Part shown: piece by piece, positions 47,052 through 55,602 of the stretch | Position numbering within the stretch: the first letter of the stretch is position 1 | Layout of the letters: every line of letters starts with the position of its first letter | DNA from: Shewanella metallivivens | GTDB lineage: Bacteria; Pseudomonadota; Gammaproteobacteria; Enterobacterales; Shewanellaceae | Direction: 5' to 3' | Length of the DNA: 64,000 nucleotides | Assembly: GCF_028750675.1 (NCBI RefSeq) | Contig: NZ_JAQQPZ010000005.1 | Span: 64,219-128,218, forward strand | Translations under genes and position numbers: made by a program | Notes under the pieces: generated by a model | What the model saw: the letters and a program-made list of their open reading frames with translations, nothing else | Told to the model about the DNA's origin: nothing | The model's database searches: none

Positions 47052-49127
47052 ATGCTACCGGATACGATAAAAAGTCAAATTCGCACTATTTATAAAGAAA
47101 TTGCTAATGCAATGCCGCAATTTCGATCTCGTCGCGAACAAAACTATATGGTAGCCGAGATTTCCAAAACTCTGGCGGGTGAATATGACAAAGACCGACG
47201 CATTATTGTCGTTGAAGCAGGTACTGGGATTGGTAAATCATTATCATACATTCTTGGAACCATTCCTTTAGCCATTGCGAGCAAAAAAAAGGTGTGTATT
47301 GCAACGGCTACCGTAGCCCTGCAAGAACAACTCTTGCATAAAGACTTGCCGTTTTTTTTACAACAGTCTGGAGTCGATTTTAAATTTGGCTTGGTTAAAG
47401 GCCGCCAACGCTATGTGTGTTTAGCCAAGCTTGAAGCAATGCTCGGCACGCAAGACAGCTCACAAATGGCAATGTGGCAAACCAAACCCGATCAAAGCCA
47501 AATTAATGAATTACAAAAACTGCATCAAGATTTTCATCAAAAACGTTGGAACGGTGAAATAGATACCCTGCAACAACCTATCCCAGATTTTTTATGGCAG
47601 CAAATTTGTTGTGATAAACACAGCTGTCATCGTCAAGTGTCAGCCCATCACAATTGTCCATTTCATAAAGCACGTGAAGACGTTGACACTTGGGATGTAC
47701 TCATTGCTAACCATAGTTTGCTCTTTGCTGATTTAGAGTTAGGCGGTGGGGTGATTTTACCCGAGCCTGAAGACATGTTTTATGTGATAGATGAAGCGCA
47801 TCACTTACCCATCGTTGCGAGAGACTTTTCCAGTGCACAGGCAACGTTACGTGGTGCCTGTGATTGGCTAGAAAAAGCTTCAAAGACATGCTCTAAACTG
47901 CAAAACCAGCTTAAAACCAATAATATTATTGCCCCTGTGCAAGCCATGCTTGACCACATAACCGATTTAACCAACTTACTGACACAAGTCGCCCATTATT
48001 GCGACACCCAGCCACAGTTATTTGCCAATCCTGAAAGTCGTTTGCGCTTTGAGCACGGTCAATTACCCCAAGCGTTGTTAATTCAAGCTGAAAATGTGGC
48101 TACGGCATCCGGTTCGGCAGTAAAACAATTTAATAAAGTGGTGTCAGTATTAAGTGAAGCCATTAAAGATGGTGAAGTGCCAAAGCATCAATCTGAAGGT
48201 TTATTGTCTGAAACAGGCTTTATTTTACAGCGTTTAGATAACTTACATAAACTTTGGAAAATGATGGCCAAAGAAGACAGCAAAAAAGGCGCGCCAATGG
48301 CTCGCTGGGCAGAACTAATCACTGGTAAGCAACAAGACTACTTATTTTGTTCATCCCCCATTGAAGTTGGTTTTATGTTGGAGTCAATGTTGTGGCAAAA
48401 AGCGGCTGGCGTTGTACTTTGCAGTGCAACATTACGGGCATTAAACAACTTTAATCACTTTGCTCATCAAGTCGGCTTAGGCATTAATGATGGCAGCCGG
48501 TTTTTAGCCTTATTGTCACCTTTTGATTATGAAAACAACGCCACGTTATTTATTCCGCAAATGGCAACCGAGCCAACAGATGACAATTACACCGCCGAAA
48601 TTGCTGAACACATAGTGACATTAGTTGATGGCGAAATGGCCACCCTTGTGTTATTTGCATCTTATTGGCAAATGGAGAAAGTGGTCGAATTTGTAGAGGG
48701 TAAAATAGCCAAAGATCAATTATTTGTACAAGGCGAAATGCCGCGGCAACAAATATTAGAAAAGCATAAACAACGTTGCGATGAAGGCTTACCCAGTATT
48801 ATTTTTGGCACCGGCAGTTTTTCTGAGGGGCTCGATTTACCTGGAGACTACTTAACCAACCTAATTATCACTAAATTACCTTTTGCGGTACCAACGTCAC
48901 CAGTTGAACAAGCACATGCAGAATATATCAAAGTAAAAGGTGGCAATCCCTTTTTACAGCTGACAATTCCAGACGCATCGCGTAAATTAGTCCAAAGTTG
49001 TGGTCGCTTATTACGTAAAGAGCAAGATTATGGCCGAGTCACCATTTTGGACCGGCGCTTAGTGACTAAACGTTATGGCAAATCATTAATTGATGCCCTT
49101 CCCCCATTTAGACGTGTAATAGAATAG
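47052..49127 (+). CDS. dinG: DinG, ATP-dependent DNA helicase
   Basis: 691 residues, XPD-like SF2 helicase. Walker A AGTGIGKS at 56-63, DEAH box at about 247 (VIDEAHHLP), Fe-S Cys set between about 122 and 203 (VCLAKL ... CCDKHSCH ... NCPFH), motif VI region VQSCGRLLRKE near the C-terminus. It unwinds D-loops, R-loops and forked DNA. First gene of a likely run with the next five genes; SOS-controlled by the box at 47004. Confidence 0.95.
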   Translation: MLPDTIKSQIRTIYKEIANAMPQFRSRREQNYMVAEISKTLAGEYDKDRRIIVVEAGTGIGKSLSYILGTIPLAIASKKKVCIATATVALQEQLLHKDLPFFLQQSGVDFKFGLVKGRQRYVCLAKLEAMLGTQDSSQMAMWQTKPDQSQINELQKLHQDFHQKRWNGEIDTLQQPIPDFLWQQICCDKHSCHRQVSAHHNCPFHKAREDVDTWDVLIANHSLLFADLELGGGVILPEPEDMFYVIDEAHHLPIVARDFSSAQATLRGACDWLEKASKTCSKLQNQLKTNNIIAPVQAMLDHITDLTNLLTQVAHYCDTQPQLFANPESRLRFEHGQLPQALLIQAENVATASGSAVKQFNKVVSVLSEAIKDGEVPKHQSEGLLSETGFILQRLDNLHKLWKMMAKEDSKKGAPMARWAELITGKQQDYLFCSSPIEVGFMLESMLWQKAAGVVLCSATLRALNNFNHFAHQVGLGINDGSRFLALLSPFDYENNATLFIPQMATEPTDDNYTAEIAEHIVTLVDGEMATLVLFASYWQMEKVVEFVEGKIAKDQLFVQGEMPRQQILEKHKQRCDEGLPSIIFGTGSFSEGLDLPGDYLTNLIITKLPFAVPTSPVEQAHAEYIKVKGGNPFLQLTIPDASRKLVQSCGRLLRKEQDYGRVTILDRRLVTKRYGKSLIDALPPFRRVIE

Positions 49128-49135
49128 GTATTGAG

Positions 49136-49909
49136 TTGGATTTATTATTAGACCCTAGCCATTGGGCTATATTAGCGGTCATTGGCATCATTGCAGGCTT
49201 TATTGATGCCATCGTTGGAGGTGGAGGATTATTATCCATTCCCGCGTTGCTCACGGTTGGTATTCCGCCCCACCTTGCCCTAGGAACCAATAAGTTAGCA
49301 GCATGCTTTGGCTCTGTCACATCCAGTTTTACCTTTTATAAACAGCAACTTTTCACCCCCAAATTATGGAAAGCCTGCTTTGTTGCAACCTTCATAGGTT
49401 CAATCACTGGCTGTATCTTGGTGTTTATGGTTGATCCCAAATGGTTAGATAAAATCTTACCGTTATTGATTATTGGTATTGCCATTTATACGTTACTTAG
49501 CCCTAAGGCCATGGGCGATGGCAATATCAATTTACCCGTTGAGCGCTCGCCCAAACATAAACAAATCGGCCAAGGCTTTATACTTGGTAGTTATGATGGC
49601 TTTGCAGGACCTGGTATTGGTGCATTTTGGACCGTCACGTCTGTCTCTCTCCATAAGCTGCCGCTATTGTATAGCTGTGGTTTAGCCAGAGTCATGACGT
49701 CTGTGAGTAATATTACCGCGTTGATAATTTTTGCCTCGATGGGGCAGGTTCAATGGGTATTAGGTTTGTGGATGGGCTTTTGCATGATGGCAGGCTCTTA
49801 TATTGGCGCCAGAAGTGCCATTCGCTTTGGGATCCCATTTATTAAGCCCATTTTTATTATTATGGTATTGTCTATTGCGGTTCACTTAACTTGGAGTGCT
49901 TGGGGATGA
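49136..49909 (+). CDS. TauE/SafE (DUF81) family membrane protein
   Basis: 257 residues, about 8 membrane segments in two related halves (first half GFIDAIVGGGGLLSIPALL; second half GSYDGFAGPGIGAFWT), the mark of TauE/SafE anion exporters. Starts with TTG at 49136, 8 bases after dinG; ends in ATGA overlap with priC. Substrate, perhaps sulfonates or sulfite, is not known. Confidence 0.85.
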   Translation: MDLLLDPSHWAILAVIGIIAGFIDAIVGGGGLLSIPALLTVGIPPHLALGTNKLAACFGSVTSSFTFYKQQLFTPKLWKACFVATFIGSITGCILVFMVDPKWLDKILPLLIIGIAIYTLLSPKAMGDGNINLPVERSPKHKQIGQGFILGSYDGFAGPGIGAFWTVTSVSLHKLPLLYSCGLARVMTSVSNITALIIFASMGQVQWVLGLWMGFCMMAGSYIGARSAIRFGIPFIKPIFIIMVLSIAVHLTWSAWG

Positions 49910-50568
49910 ATACCCAACAATTGGTTTCAATGTTAAAGCAACAACTCGCTCAACTTGAGCGCGATGCACTAGCACATGACCAAAACTTGCCCCCTAATCA
50001 TCGCCAAACATTACAACAAACAGAACGCTTTAATAGCCAACTGTTTGCCCAACAAGGTGGTTTACTGAGCCCCTGTATCGCCCAGCTTCGCCAAGACATT
50101 CAAAAACTTGAAAAACAGTTATCGCTTAAACTTGGTGGTCAAGTTATTCAATTGAGCTGTGATCGTATCCAAGACCGTTTCATTGCTTTAAAAAGAGCGC
50201 TATTAACCACCGATATCAATTTAAAAGCCGAAGCACAACGCAAGGCCAGTAATCGTGCTCGGTATGCCAAAAAGCAGCTACAATCAGCTCAAAATAGCGG
50301 CTTTGGTTGGATTGCCAGTAATGTGATGCAAAACAGCCATCAATTATATGCAGAGCTCAATAAACACCTTAATTGGGCACAAAAATTTGAACAAAAAATT
50401 CACCAAATGGAAGCAAATCTTGAATTCTGTCATAGTGATGACAAAATTAAATTGCAAAATGACATCCTTTTGATGCATCGTCGCTTAGGAAAATGCAAAC
50501 AAGCAATTAGTTATATTGAAGAGCGCATTCAATTATTTGAGCGACCTCGTCAAAGTTACCCTCGTTAA
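49906..50568 (+). CDS. priC: PriC-family primosomal replication protein
   Basis: 220 residues, helical and basic. Matches PriC by GxxLSPCIAQLRQDIQKLE-type N-terminal region, the central RYAKKQLQ segment and the RRLGKCKQAISYIEERIQ C-terminus. It helps reload DnaB at stalled forks. ATG 49906 lies in the stop of the preceding gene, so coupled. It sits in the dinG operon, fitting SOS/replication restart. Confidence 0.8.
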   Translation: MNTQQLVSMLKQQLAQLERDALAHDQNLPPNHRQTLQQTERFNSQLFAQQGGLLSPCIAQLRQDIQKLEKQLSLKLGGQVIQLSCDRIQDRFIALKRALLTTDINLKAEAQRKASNRARYAKKQLQSAQNSGFGWIASNVMQNSHQLYAELNKHLNWAQKFEQKIHQMEANLEFCHSDDKIKLQNDILLMHRRLGKCKQAISYIEERIQLFERPRQSYPR

Positions 50569-50577
50569 GGAGCAACA

Positions 50578-51282
50578 ATGAAATCTGTATTCACCACTAG
50601 TGCGCTGTTAGCATTATTAACTTCATCTTCTGTATTTGCAGCTAATTTAACTATTCCAATGTCTTTTGAATATTTAGCGCTTGATGGTGAAGCCATTGAA
50701 ACAAACATGTTTAGGCATCAATCAGATTTAACACTCACTAATGGCACTCATAAAATTGCGATACGTTATCACGACATCATCGATGACTCGTTTAGCGACA
50801 GCCAATCATTTGTGAAATCAACGCCATTTATTGTCACGCTAACCGTCGACGGTGATTATCAATACAACTTAAAACCAGCCGAAGGTGATGCCATCAAGGA
50901 GCCAAAGGCCTTTGCCAAAAAGCCGCAGGTAAAGCTTAACCGTAAAGATAATGGAACGGTATCTTATAGTGTTGAACACACTAACTTTACTGAAGAAACA
51001 TTCATCAGTAATTTATTTAAAACGAAGCAACAACAAGACTTTGACGAATTATCCGTTTCTGCCACCACAGATGCTCCACAAATGGTGGCCCAGGCTCCAG
51101 AACAATCAGATATTACCGTAGCAACCAATGTTGCTCCAACCGTAGCCGTGACTAATCAGGCTCCGCAAGCTGCCAGTGGTGAGAATCCAGCACAAGCTCA
51201 ACAAATGCTGCAATATTGGTGGTTACAAGCGGATGAAAAAACCCGTAAAGAATTTATGGGCTGGGCAATTAAACAACTGTAA
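50578..51282 (+). CDS. DUF2057 (YccT-like) secreted protein
   Basis: 234 residues. Signal peptide to about 21 (SSSVFA), then a DUF2057 domain (NLTIPMSFEYLALDGE and HKIAIRYHDII). The C-terminal third is Ala/Gln/Thr-rich and low in complexity. GGAG lies before the ATG, 9 bases after priC. Function unknown; membership of the operon is by spacing. Confidence 0.75.
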   Translation: MKSVFTTSALLALLTSSSVFAANLTIPMSFEYLALDGEAIETNMFRHQSDLTLTNGTHKIAIRYHDIIDDSFSDSQSFVKSTPFIVTLTVDGDYQYNLKPAEGDAIKEPKAFAKKPQVKLNRKDNGTVSYSVEHTNFTEETFISNLFKTKQQQDFDELSVSATTDAPQMVAQAPEQSDITVATNVAPTVAVTNQAPQAASGENPAQAQQMLQYWWLQADEKTRKEFMGWAIKQL

Positions 51283-52202
51283 TGTCGACAGCGATCCCTT
51301 TTGTGTATCACGCCAGCTACTCACAGCTGGCGTTACCTCGCACTCATCGATTTCCAACCACTAAATATCAACTGCTTTATCAGCATGCCATTGCGCACCA
51401 ATTATTATTTGAGCCATCACGCCATATCCCCAGCGCCATTAATATCGAAGCATTACATGACGTTCATTGCCCCGAATATGTGAATCAATTTATCAGCGGC
51501 ACTTTAGATCACAAAGCGCAACGACGCATTGGTTTTCCTTGGAGTAAACAATTAGTCAATCGCACCCTTCATGCTGTCAATGGTACAGTCCTTTGTACGC
51601 AACTCGCATTAGCTCAGGGTTTTGCAGTGCATTTAACGGGAGGGTATCACCATGCTCACTACGATTTTGGCAGTGGTTTTTGTATTTTCAATGATTTAAT
51701 TATTGCAGCGAAAACCGCAATCAATAGCGGCGGTGCGGATAAAGTGTTAATCTTTGACTGCGACGTCCACCAAGGGGATGGCACTGCAACCTTAGCTCAA
51801 CAGTACCCAGATATTGTTAGTTGCTCTATTCACTGCGCACAAAACTTTCCATCACGTAAACAACACTCAGATCATGATATTGATTTGAATAAAGGCTGCA
51901 GTGACCCAGAATACCTCGAACATATTCAGCAAATCCTGCCCTACCTTATTCGGCTGCATCAACCTGATCTGATTATTTATGATGCAGGAGTAGATATCCA
52001 TCAGGATGACGATTTAGGCTACTTCAATATTTCTAACCAGGGTATTTTAGCCAGAGATACTCAAGTGATATCTATTGCCAAAAGCCATAATATCCCCCTT
52101 GCAGCCGTGATTGGTGGAGGCTATAGTCGTAATGAAGCTGAGTTGACACATCGACATAGCCAATTACTCATTGCAGCAAACAAGGTATGGTTATACAAAT
52201 AA
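51282..52202 (+). CDS. Histone deacetylase-family amidohydrolase
   Basis: 306 residues, Hist_deacetyl fold. Metal-binding and active-site motifs are visible: GGYHHAHYDFGSGFCIFND, FDCDVHQGDGTA (Asp and His ligands) and IYDAGVDIHQDDDLG (second Asp). Acts in the cytoplasm on an N-acetylated amine, perhaps a polyamine or protein Lys. Begins in a TAATG overlap with the DUF2057 gene, so translationally coupled. Confidence 0.85.
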   Translation: MSTAIPFVYHASYSQLALPRTHRFPTTKYQLLYQHAIAHQLLFEPSRHIPSAINIEALHDVHCPEYVNQFISGTLDHKAQRRIGFPWSKQLVNRTLHAVNGTVLCTQLALAQGFAVHLTGGYHHAHYDFGSGFCIFNDLIIAAKTAINSGGADKVLIFDCDVHQGDGTATLAQQYPDIVSCSIHCAQNFPSRKQHSDHDIDLNKGCSDPEYLEHIQQILPYLIRLHQPDLIIYDAGVDIHQDDDLGYFNISNQGILARDTQVISIAKSHNIPLAAVIGGGYSRNEAELTHRHSQLLIAANKVWLYK

Positions 52203-52283
52203 TCTCTTTGATTTAGCTGACACATGTATGCAAAGTATTCGGCAGAGACGTCGACCACAAATTTGATCTCAATGGAGCAAATA

Positions 52284-52586
52284 ATGCACTTAGATATTCG
52301 TAACTATTATGAAGTTCTATTAATGGAAATACTGAGAGATGAAGGCTTAATGGAAGAGTTGCCAGAAGAGTACATAGCCGATTTATGCTGCGTCACCTTA
52401 AATCAATTACCTGTGCGCTATATTCGCCATTTGGTCGACACGTATTTTTTTGAAAACTACCAAGAGTTACACATGATGAAAACCGAGATTTATGATGCGC
52501 TCGAAAAGTCTCGCCAGTTTTTAAAAGCCAATTTACAAAAACGGTTACAAGAAGAAGCCGAGTTTGCAGCAACACAGCAAATATAA
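52284..52586 (+). CDS. ComFB-like small protein
   Basis: 100 residues, MHLDIRNYYEVLLMEILRDE at the start, matching the late competence ComFB family. The motif CCVTLNQLPVRYIRH is conserved. The ATG at 52284 follows a GGAG spaced 6-7 bases, so is better than the upstream in-frame starts. Some ComFB proteins bind cyclic di-nucleotides; that is not shown here. End of the dinG-side gene run. Confidence 0.75.
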   Translation: MHLDIRNYYEVLLMEILRDEGLMEELPEEYIADLCCVTLNQLPVRYIRHLVDTYFFENYQELHMMKTEIYDALEKSRQFLKANLQKRLQEEAEFAATQQI

Positions 52587-52705
52587 ACTATCGGGTCGCC
52601 TTATTACGCTATCCTACTGTTTTAAAATGTAAATTTAAAGATTTTACACGAGAGTTAGGTGACAGTAATTTTGTTTTAGTAAAATGCAGAGGGGAAAAGA
52701 TTTGG

Positions 52706-52812
52706 AGGTTCCCCTAGAGCCGACACCCCGGCACACGAGTCGCTTGCTGCGGTTGCTCCCTTCCGGGCCTGGCCGAGTTCACAAGTTATCGTTGCGGGGG
52801 GACCCTAGGGTC
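52706..52812 (-). ncRNA. ffs: 4.5S RNA of the signal recognition particle
   Basis: On the minus strand the ends pair (GGTGACCCTAGG with CTAGGGGAACC), and the conserved Ffh-binding apex reads GGCCCGGAAGGGAGCA. The internal loop pattern (CGCAACG ... CGTGTGCCGGG) follows E. coli 4.5S. It guides membrane-protein ribosomes to FtsY. The ends are set from pairing and may be off by a few bases. Confidence 0.93.
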
Positions 52813-52821
52813 ACCATTGAC

Positions 52822-52849
52822 TTCTGATAAACAACGTTGTTTGTCAGAA
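52822..52849. promoter_or_regulatory. 28-bp near-perfect palindrome next to ffs
   Basis: TTCTGATAAACAAC and GTTGTTTGTCAGAA are reverse complements at 13 of 14 positions with no spacer. It lies just upstream of the 4.5S RNA, where the ffs promoter should be. It may be an operator or a processed 5' leader. Confidence 0.6.
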
Positions 52850-52876
52850 CGTGGGCGATTATCCCCTAACCCATTA

Positions 52877-52888
52877 GCTTGATCAAGC
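52877..52888. promoter_or_regulatory. 12-bp palindrome upstream of omcA
   Basis: GCTTGATCAAGC is a perfect palindrome 272 bases before omcA. The core TTGATCAA looks like overlapped FNR half sites without the usual spacing. Function is not shown. Confidence 0.35.
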
Positions 52889-53159
52889 CTTAATCTAGAT
52901 AACTTTGCATTCAAGTGTTTAGTTGAACAATACTTATGCAAATGTCATCCAAACACGTTAAAACTTCCGTAATATCAGAATTTAGTGTTATTCAACGGTT
53001 AAAGTTGATTACACCAAAATGAATAGTCAGATCTTAGTCACAACTCTACACATAATTCGATGAGTAACTTGCAAAGGTTAGCTAACATAAGTAATGAATA
53101 AAATCCGCACACTGTTAACCCTTAGTGAAATGCGTGATAACTAAAAATGCAGGGAATAC

Positions 53160-55322
53160 ATGATGAAAACAATGACAGTTCGTCCCGCAACAAAAGCGGT
53201 AATAAGCGCAGGGCTTCTTGCTTTTGCACTATCAGGCTGTGGAGGCAGTGATGGTTCTGATGGCGTAGATGGTACAGATGGCATCATCGGTATCGATATT
53301 GACAGCGCATCCACATTACAAGCCACATTTACCGATGCGACCATTACCGAGGGTAACGTTAATGTTACTTTCAGTCTAAAAAACGGTAATGGCGTTGCAG
53401 TACTTGGGTTAACTAAGGATCACGACTTGCGCTTTGGCGTTGCACAATTAACCCCAGTTATTGAAACTGTGGCTGATGCCGAAATAGACCGTGGTTATCA
53501 GTGGCAATCTTATATCAATGTATTAAAACAGCCAACGGCAAGCTACATTCCTGATGGTGAAACGAACATTACACCATCAGAACAATACCAAGCTGAAGTT
53601 GAAGTCGCTTCAGCTTGTGATACTTGCTTTGTTGATAATGAAGATGGTACCTACAGCTATACATTCCAAACCAATATTAGTCAGATTACTGAACCATTAA
53701 CAATTACCTACAATCAAGATAATACTCAACGAATTACCCTTGAATTAAAACAACCACTTGTTACAACAAATGCCCATTATGATTTCCAACCATCGACAGG
53801 GCTGACCGAAGATATCGCGTCTCGTGATGTCGTATCAATTGATGCCTGTTATACCTGTCACCAACCGGACAGTTTGGAGTTACATGGTGGTCGTCGTATC
53901 GATTTAGAAAACTGTGCATCCTGCCATACCGCCACATCAGGTGACCCAGAAACAGGTAACAGTGTTGACTTTACATATATGATTCATGCTATCCACAAAG
54001 GCCAAGACCGTGTGACATATACTGCTGCTGGTGAAGAATCTGCACCTTATAAAGTCATTGGCTATGGTGGTGGATTACACGATTACGGTAATGTCATGTA
54101 TCCACAAAAACCCGCCGCAGATTGTAGTGCATGTCACGTTGAAGGCACCGACGCGCCAAAAGACGCCGAATTATATACAGCTAACCTAAGCGACACAGCC
54201 TGTATAGCTTGTCATACTGAATCAGCATCAGAGCACCATGTAGGATTAAGTACACAATGTACTTCATGTCATATTGAAGATGGCTATGCTCGTAGTGCAA
54301 AAGAAGCGCACGGCGATGTGATGACGGCTTATAACGAAACCCAGACCATGAATGTCGTCTTTAGCGATACTAGCGTAACGGCTGATGGGGCATTCACGAC
54401 CAAGGTTCAATTTACCGATGCCTCAGCTAATGTTATTGCAGCAGAATTTATCGACACAAGTAGCCGTGTTGTCATGGCGTGGGACAGTAACATCGATTAC
54501 CCTGCTTATAATGATGCAAGTTACAGCCAAAGACGCTTAAGACTCAGCGAAGGTGTTGCCAATGCTGACAATAGCTGGACGTTAGTGTGGAGCAACGTGA
54601 CCTTACCAAGTGATTATGTAGGTAAAACATTTGAGCTTTGGTCAGCTGTCAGTGCGTGTTACAACAACGGCGGTTATGGTCGTCCTGAAGTACAACTAAC
54701 CTCTTGTGATACTGACGATGTTCGCACTGTTGAAATCAAAAGCAGTGCCTATCAGTTTGTGATGGGGACAGATGCTGTAGATAGCACTCAAACAGCAGCA
54801 GAGCGCAGAAACATCATTGATACAACAACTTGTCAAGGCTGTCACAACCAAGAAGTGTATCACTATGATAACGGTGTTAACTGCCAAACCTGTCATACAC
54901 CCGATAAATCACTCAGATCAGATGATACTTACCCAGGCGGTAAAAAATCGACTAGCTTTGCGTTTAAAGCACACAGTGCTGAAGGCCACTACCTAAGTGT
55001 TGCGGGTGTTGAGTCAGGCACAGTATTAAAAACTGACTGTAAAACATGCCACACTACAGATGGCTTTACCTTAGGCCGCTCAGAGGACCGAGTATGGCGC
55101 TATGGTGACACTGACACAGGTGCTGATGTTTGGGTTTCTTCTGATACCGGTGCATGTTTAAGCTGTCACCAGAAATATATCACCGAATCGACGGTATCGC
55201 ATATTGAATCTAACGGCGGTATTGTTGATGGCATGAGCGAAGAAGATGTGCGTACACGTTCAGCTGAAATGTGTTCAACGTGCCATACACCCACTCGCCT
55301 AACAGAGAGCCATGGATTTTAG
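53160..55322 (+). CDS. omcA: OmcA, outer-surface decaheme c-type cytochrome
   Basis: 720 residues. Lipobox ALSGC with lipidated Cys27, then 10 CxxCH hemes (CYTCH, CASCH, CSACH, CIACH, CTSCH, CQGCH, CQTCH, CKTCH, CLSCH, CSTCH) in two pentaheme groups. The last heme is followed by TPT, like the Ser/Thr-Pro-Ser/Thr hematite-binding motif of OmcA. Strong similarity to S. oneidensis OmcA as remembered. Sits on the cell surface with MtrC and gives electrons to Fe/Mn minerals. AGGGAA precedes the ATG. A terminator follows, so it is transcribed on its own. Confidence 0.97.
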   Translation: MMKTMTVRPATKAVISAGLLAFALSGCGGSDGSDGVDGTDGIIGIDIDSASTLQATFTDATITEGNVNVTFSLKNGNGVAVLGLTKDHDLRFGVAQLTPVIETVADAEIDRGYQWQSYINVLKQPTASYIPDGETNITPSEQYQAEVEVASACDTCFVDNEDGTYSYTFQTNISQITEPLTITYNQDNTQRITLELKQPLVTTNAHYDFQPSTGLTEDIASRDVVSIDACYTCHQPDSLELHGGRRIDLENCASCHTATSGDPETGNSVDFTYMIHAIHKGQDRVTYTAAGEESAPYKVIGYGGGLHDYGNVMYPQKPAADCSACHVEGTDAPKDAELYTANLSDTACIACHTESASEHHVGLSTQCTSCHIEDGYARSAKEAHGDVMTAYNETQTMNVVFSDTSVTADGAFTTKVQFTDASANVIAAEFIDTSSRVVMAWDSNIDYPAYNDASYSQRRLRLSEGVANADNSWTLVWSNVTLPSDYVGKTFELWSAVSACYNNGGYGRPEVQLTSCDTDDVRTVEIKSSAYQFVMGTDAVDSTQTAAERRNIIDTTTCQGCHNQEVYHYDNGVNCQTCHTPDKSLRSDDTYPGGKKSTSFAFKAHSAEGHYLSVAGVESGTVLKTDCKTCHTTDGFTLGRSEDRVWRYGDTDTGADVWVSSDTGACLSCHQKYITESTVSHIESNGGIVDGMSEEDVRTRSAEMCSTCHTPTRLTESHGF

Positions 55323-55356
55323 ATTTAACATCTGATTAATCAAGAAATACTGACTA

Positions 55357-55387
55357 AAGACCCCAATTGTTAATTGGGGTCTTTTTT
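55357..55387 (+). terminator. Terminator of omcA
   Basis: AAGACCCCAATT and AATTGGGGTCTT form a 12-bp stem, followed by a T run, about 35 bases after the omcA stop. Confidence 0.92.
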
Positions 55388-55523
55388 ATATAAAGGACAA
55401 TTAATATACCATAAAGCATTATTTTACATACACCTTTAATAATAGCCTGATCATTATCACACAATTGCGTTCGCCTTACAGACGTCTTGTTGATTGTAAA
55501 GTAATCTTAGTGTTGGGAAACTT

Positions 55524-55586
55524 ATGAACATCGACTTAACTGATAAACATATCGCAGAACATACTGCCAGTAAGTTAGATGAATGA
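55524..55586 (+). CDS. Possible 20-codon leader peptide upstream of mtrC
   Basis: An ATG with GGGA 5 bases before it opens a 20-codon frame (MNIDLTDKHIAEHTASKLDE) ending TGA, 16 bases before the mtrC ATG. It has a good ribosome site and no overlap with another gene. No clear attenuator codon run is seen. It could be a chance ORF or a leader controlling mtrC translation; no homologue is known to me. Confidence 0.3.
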   Translation: MNIDLTDKHIAEHTASKLDE

Positions 55587-55602
55587 CCTTTGCAGGGACA
55601 AT

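Larger units (their letters stand above)
52813..53159. other. omcA promoter region and ffs upstream region
   Basis: 347 bases. It contains a 28-bp near-perfect palindrome (52822-52849) next to ffs and a 12-bp palindrome (52877-52888) nearer omcA, both described separately. No ORF is supported and no convincing CRP site is seen. Confidence 0.5.

Noticed and set aside
53130-53150. CRP site close to omcA (AGTGAAATGCGTGATA)
   Set aside because: The second half is direct rather than inverted, so it is not a proper CRP palindrome.
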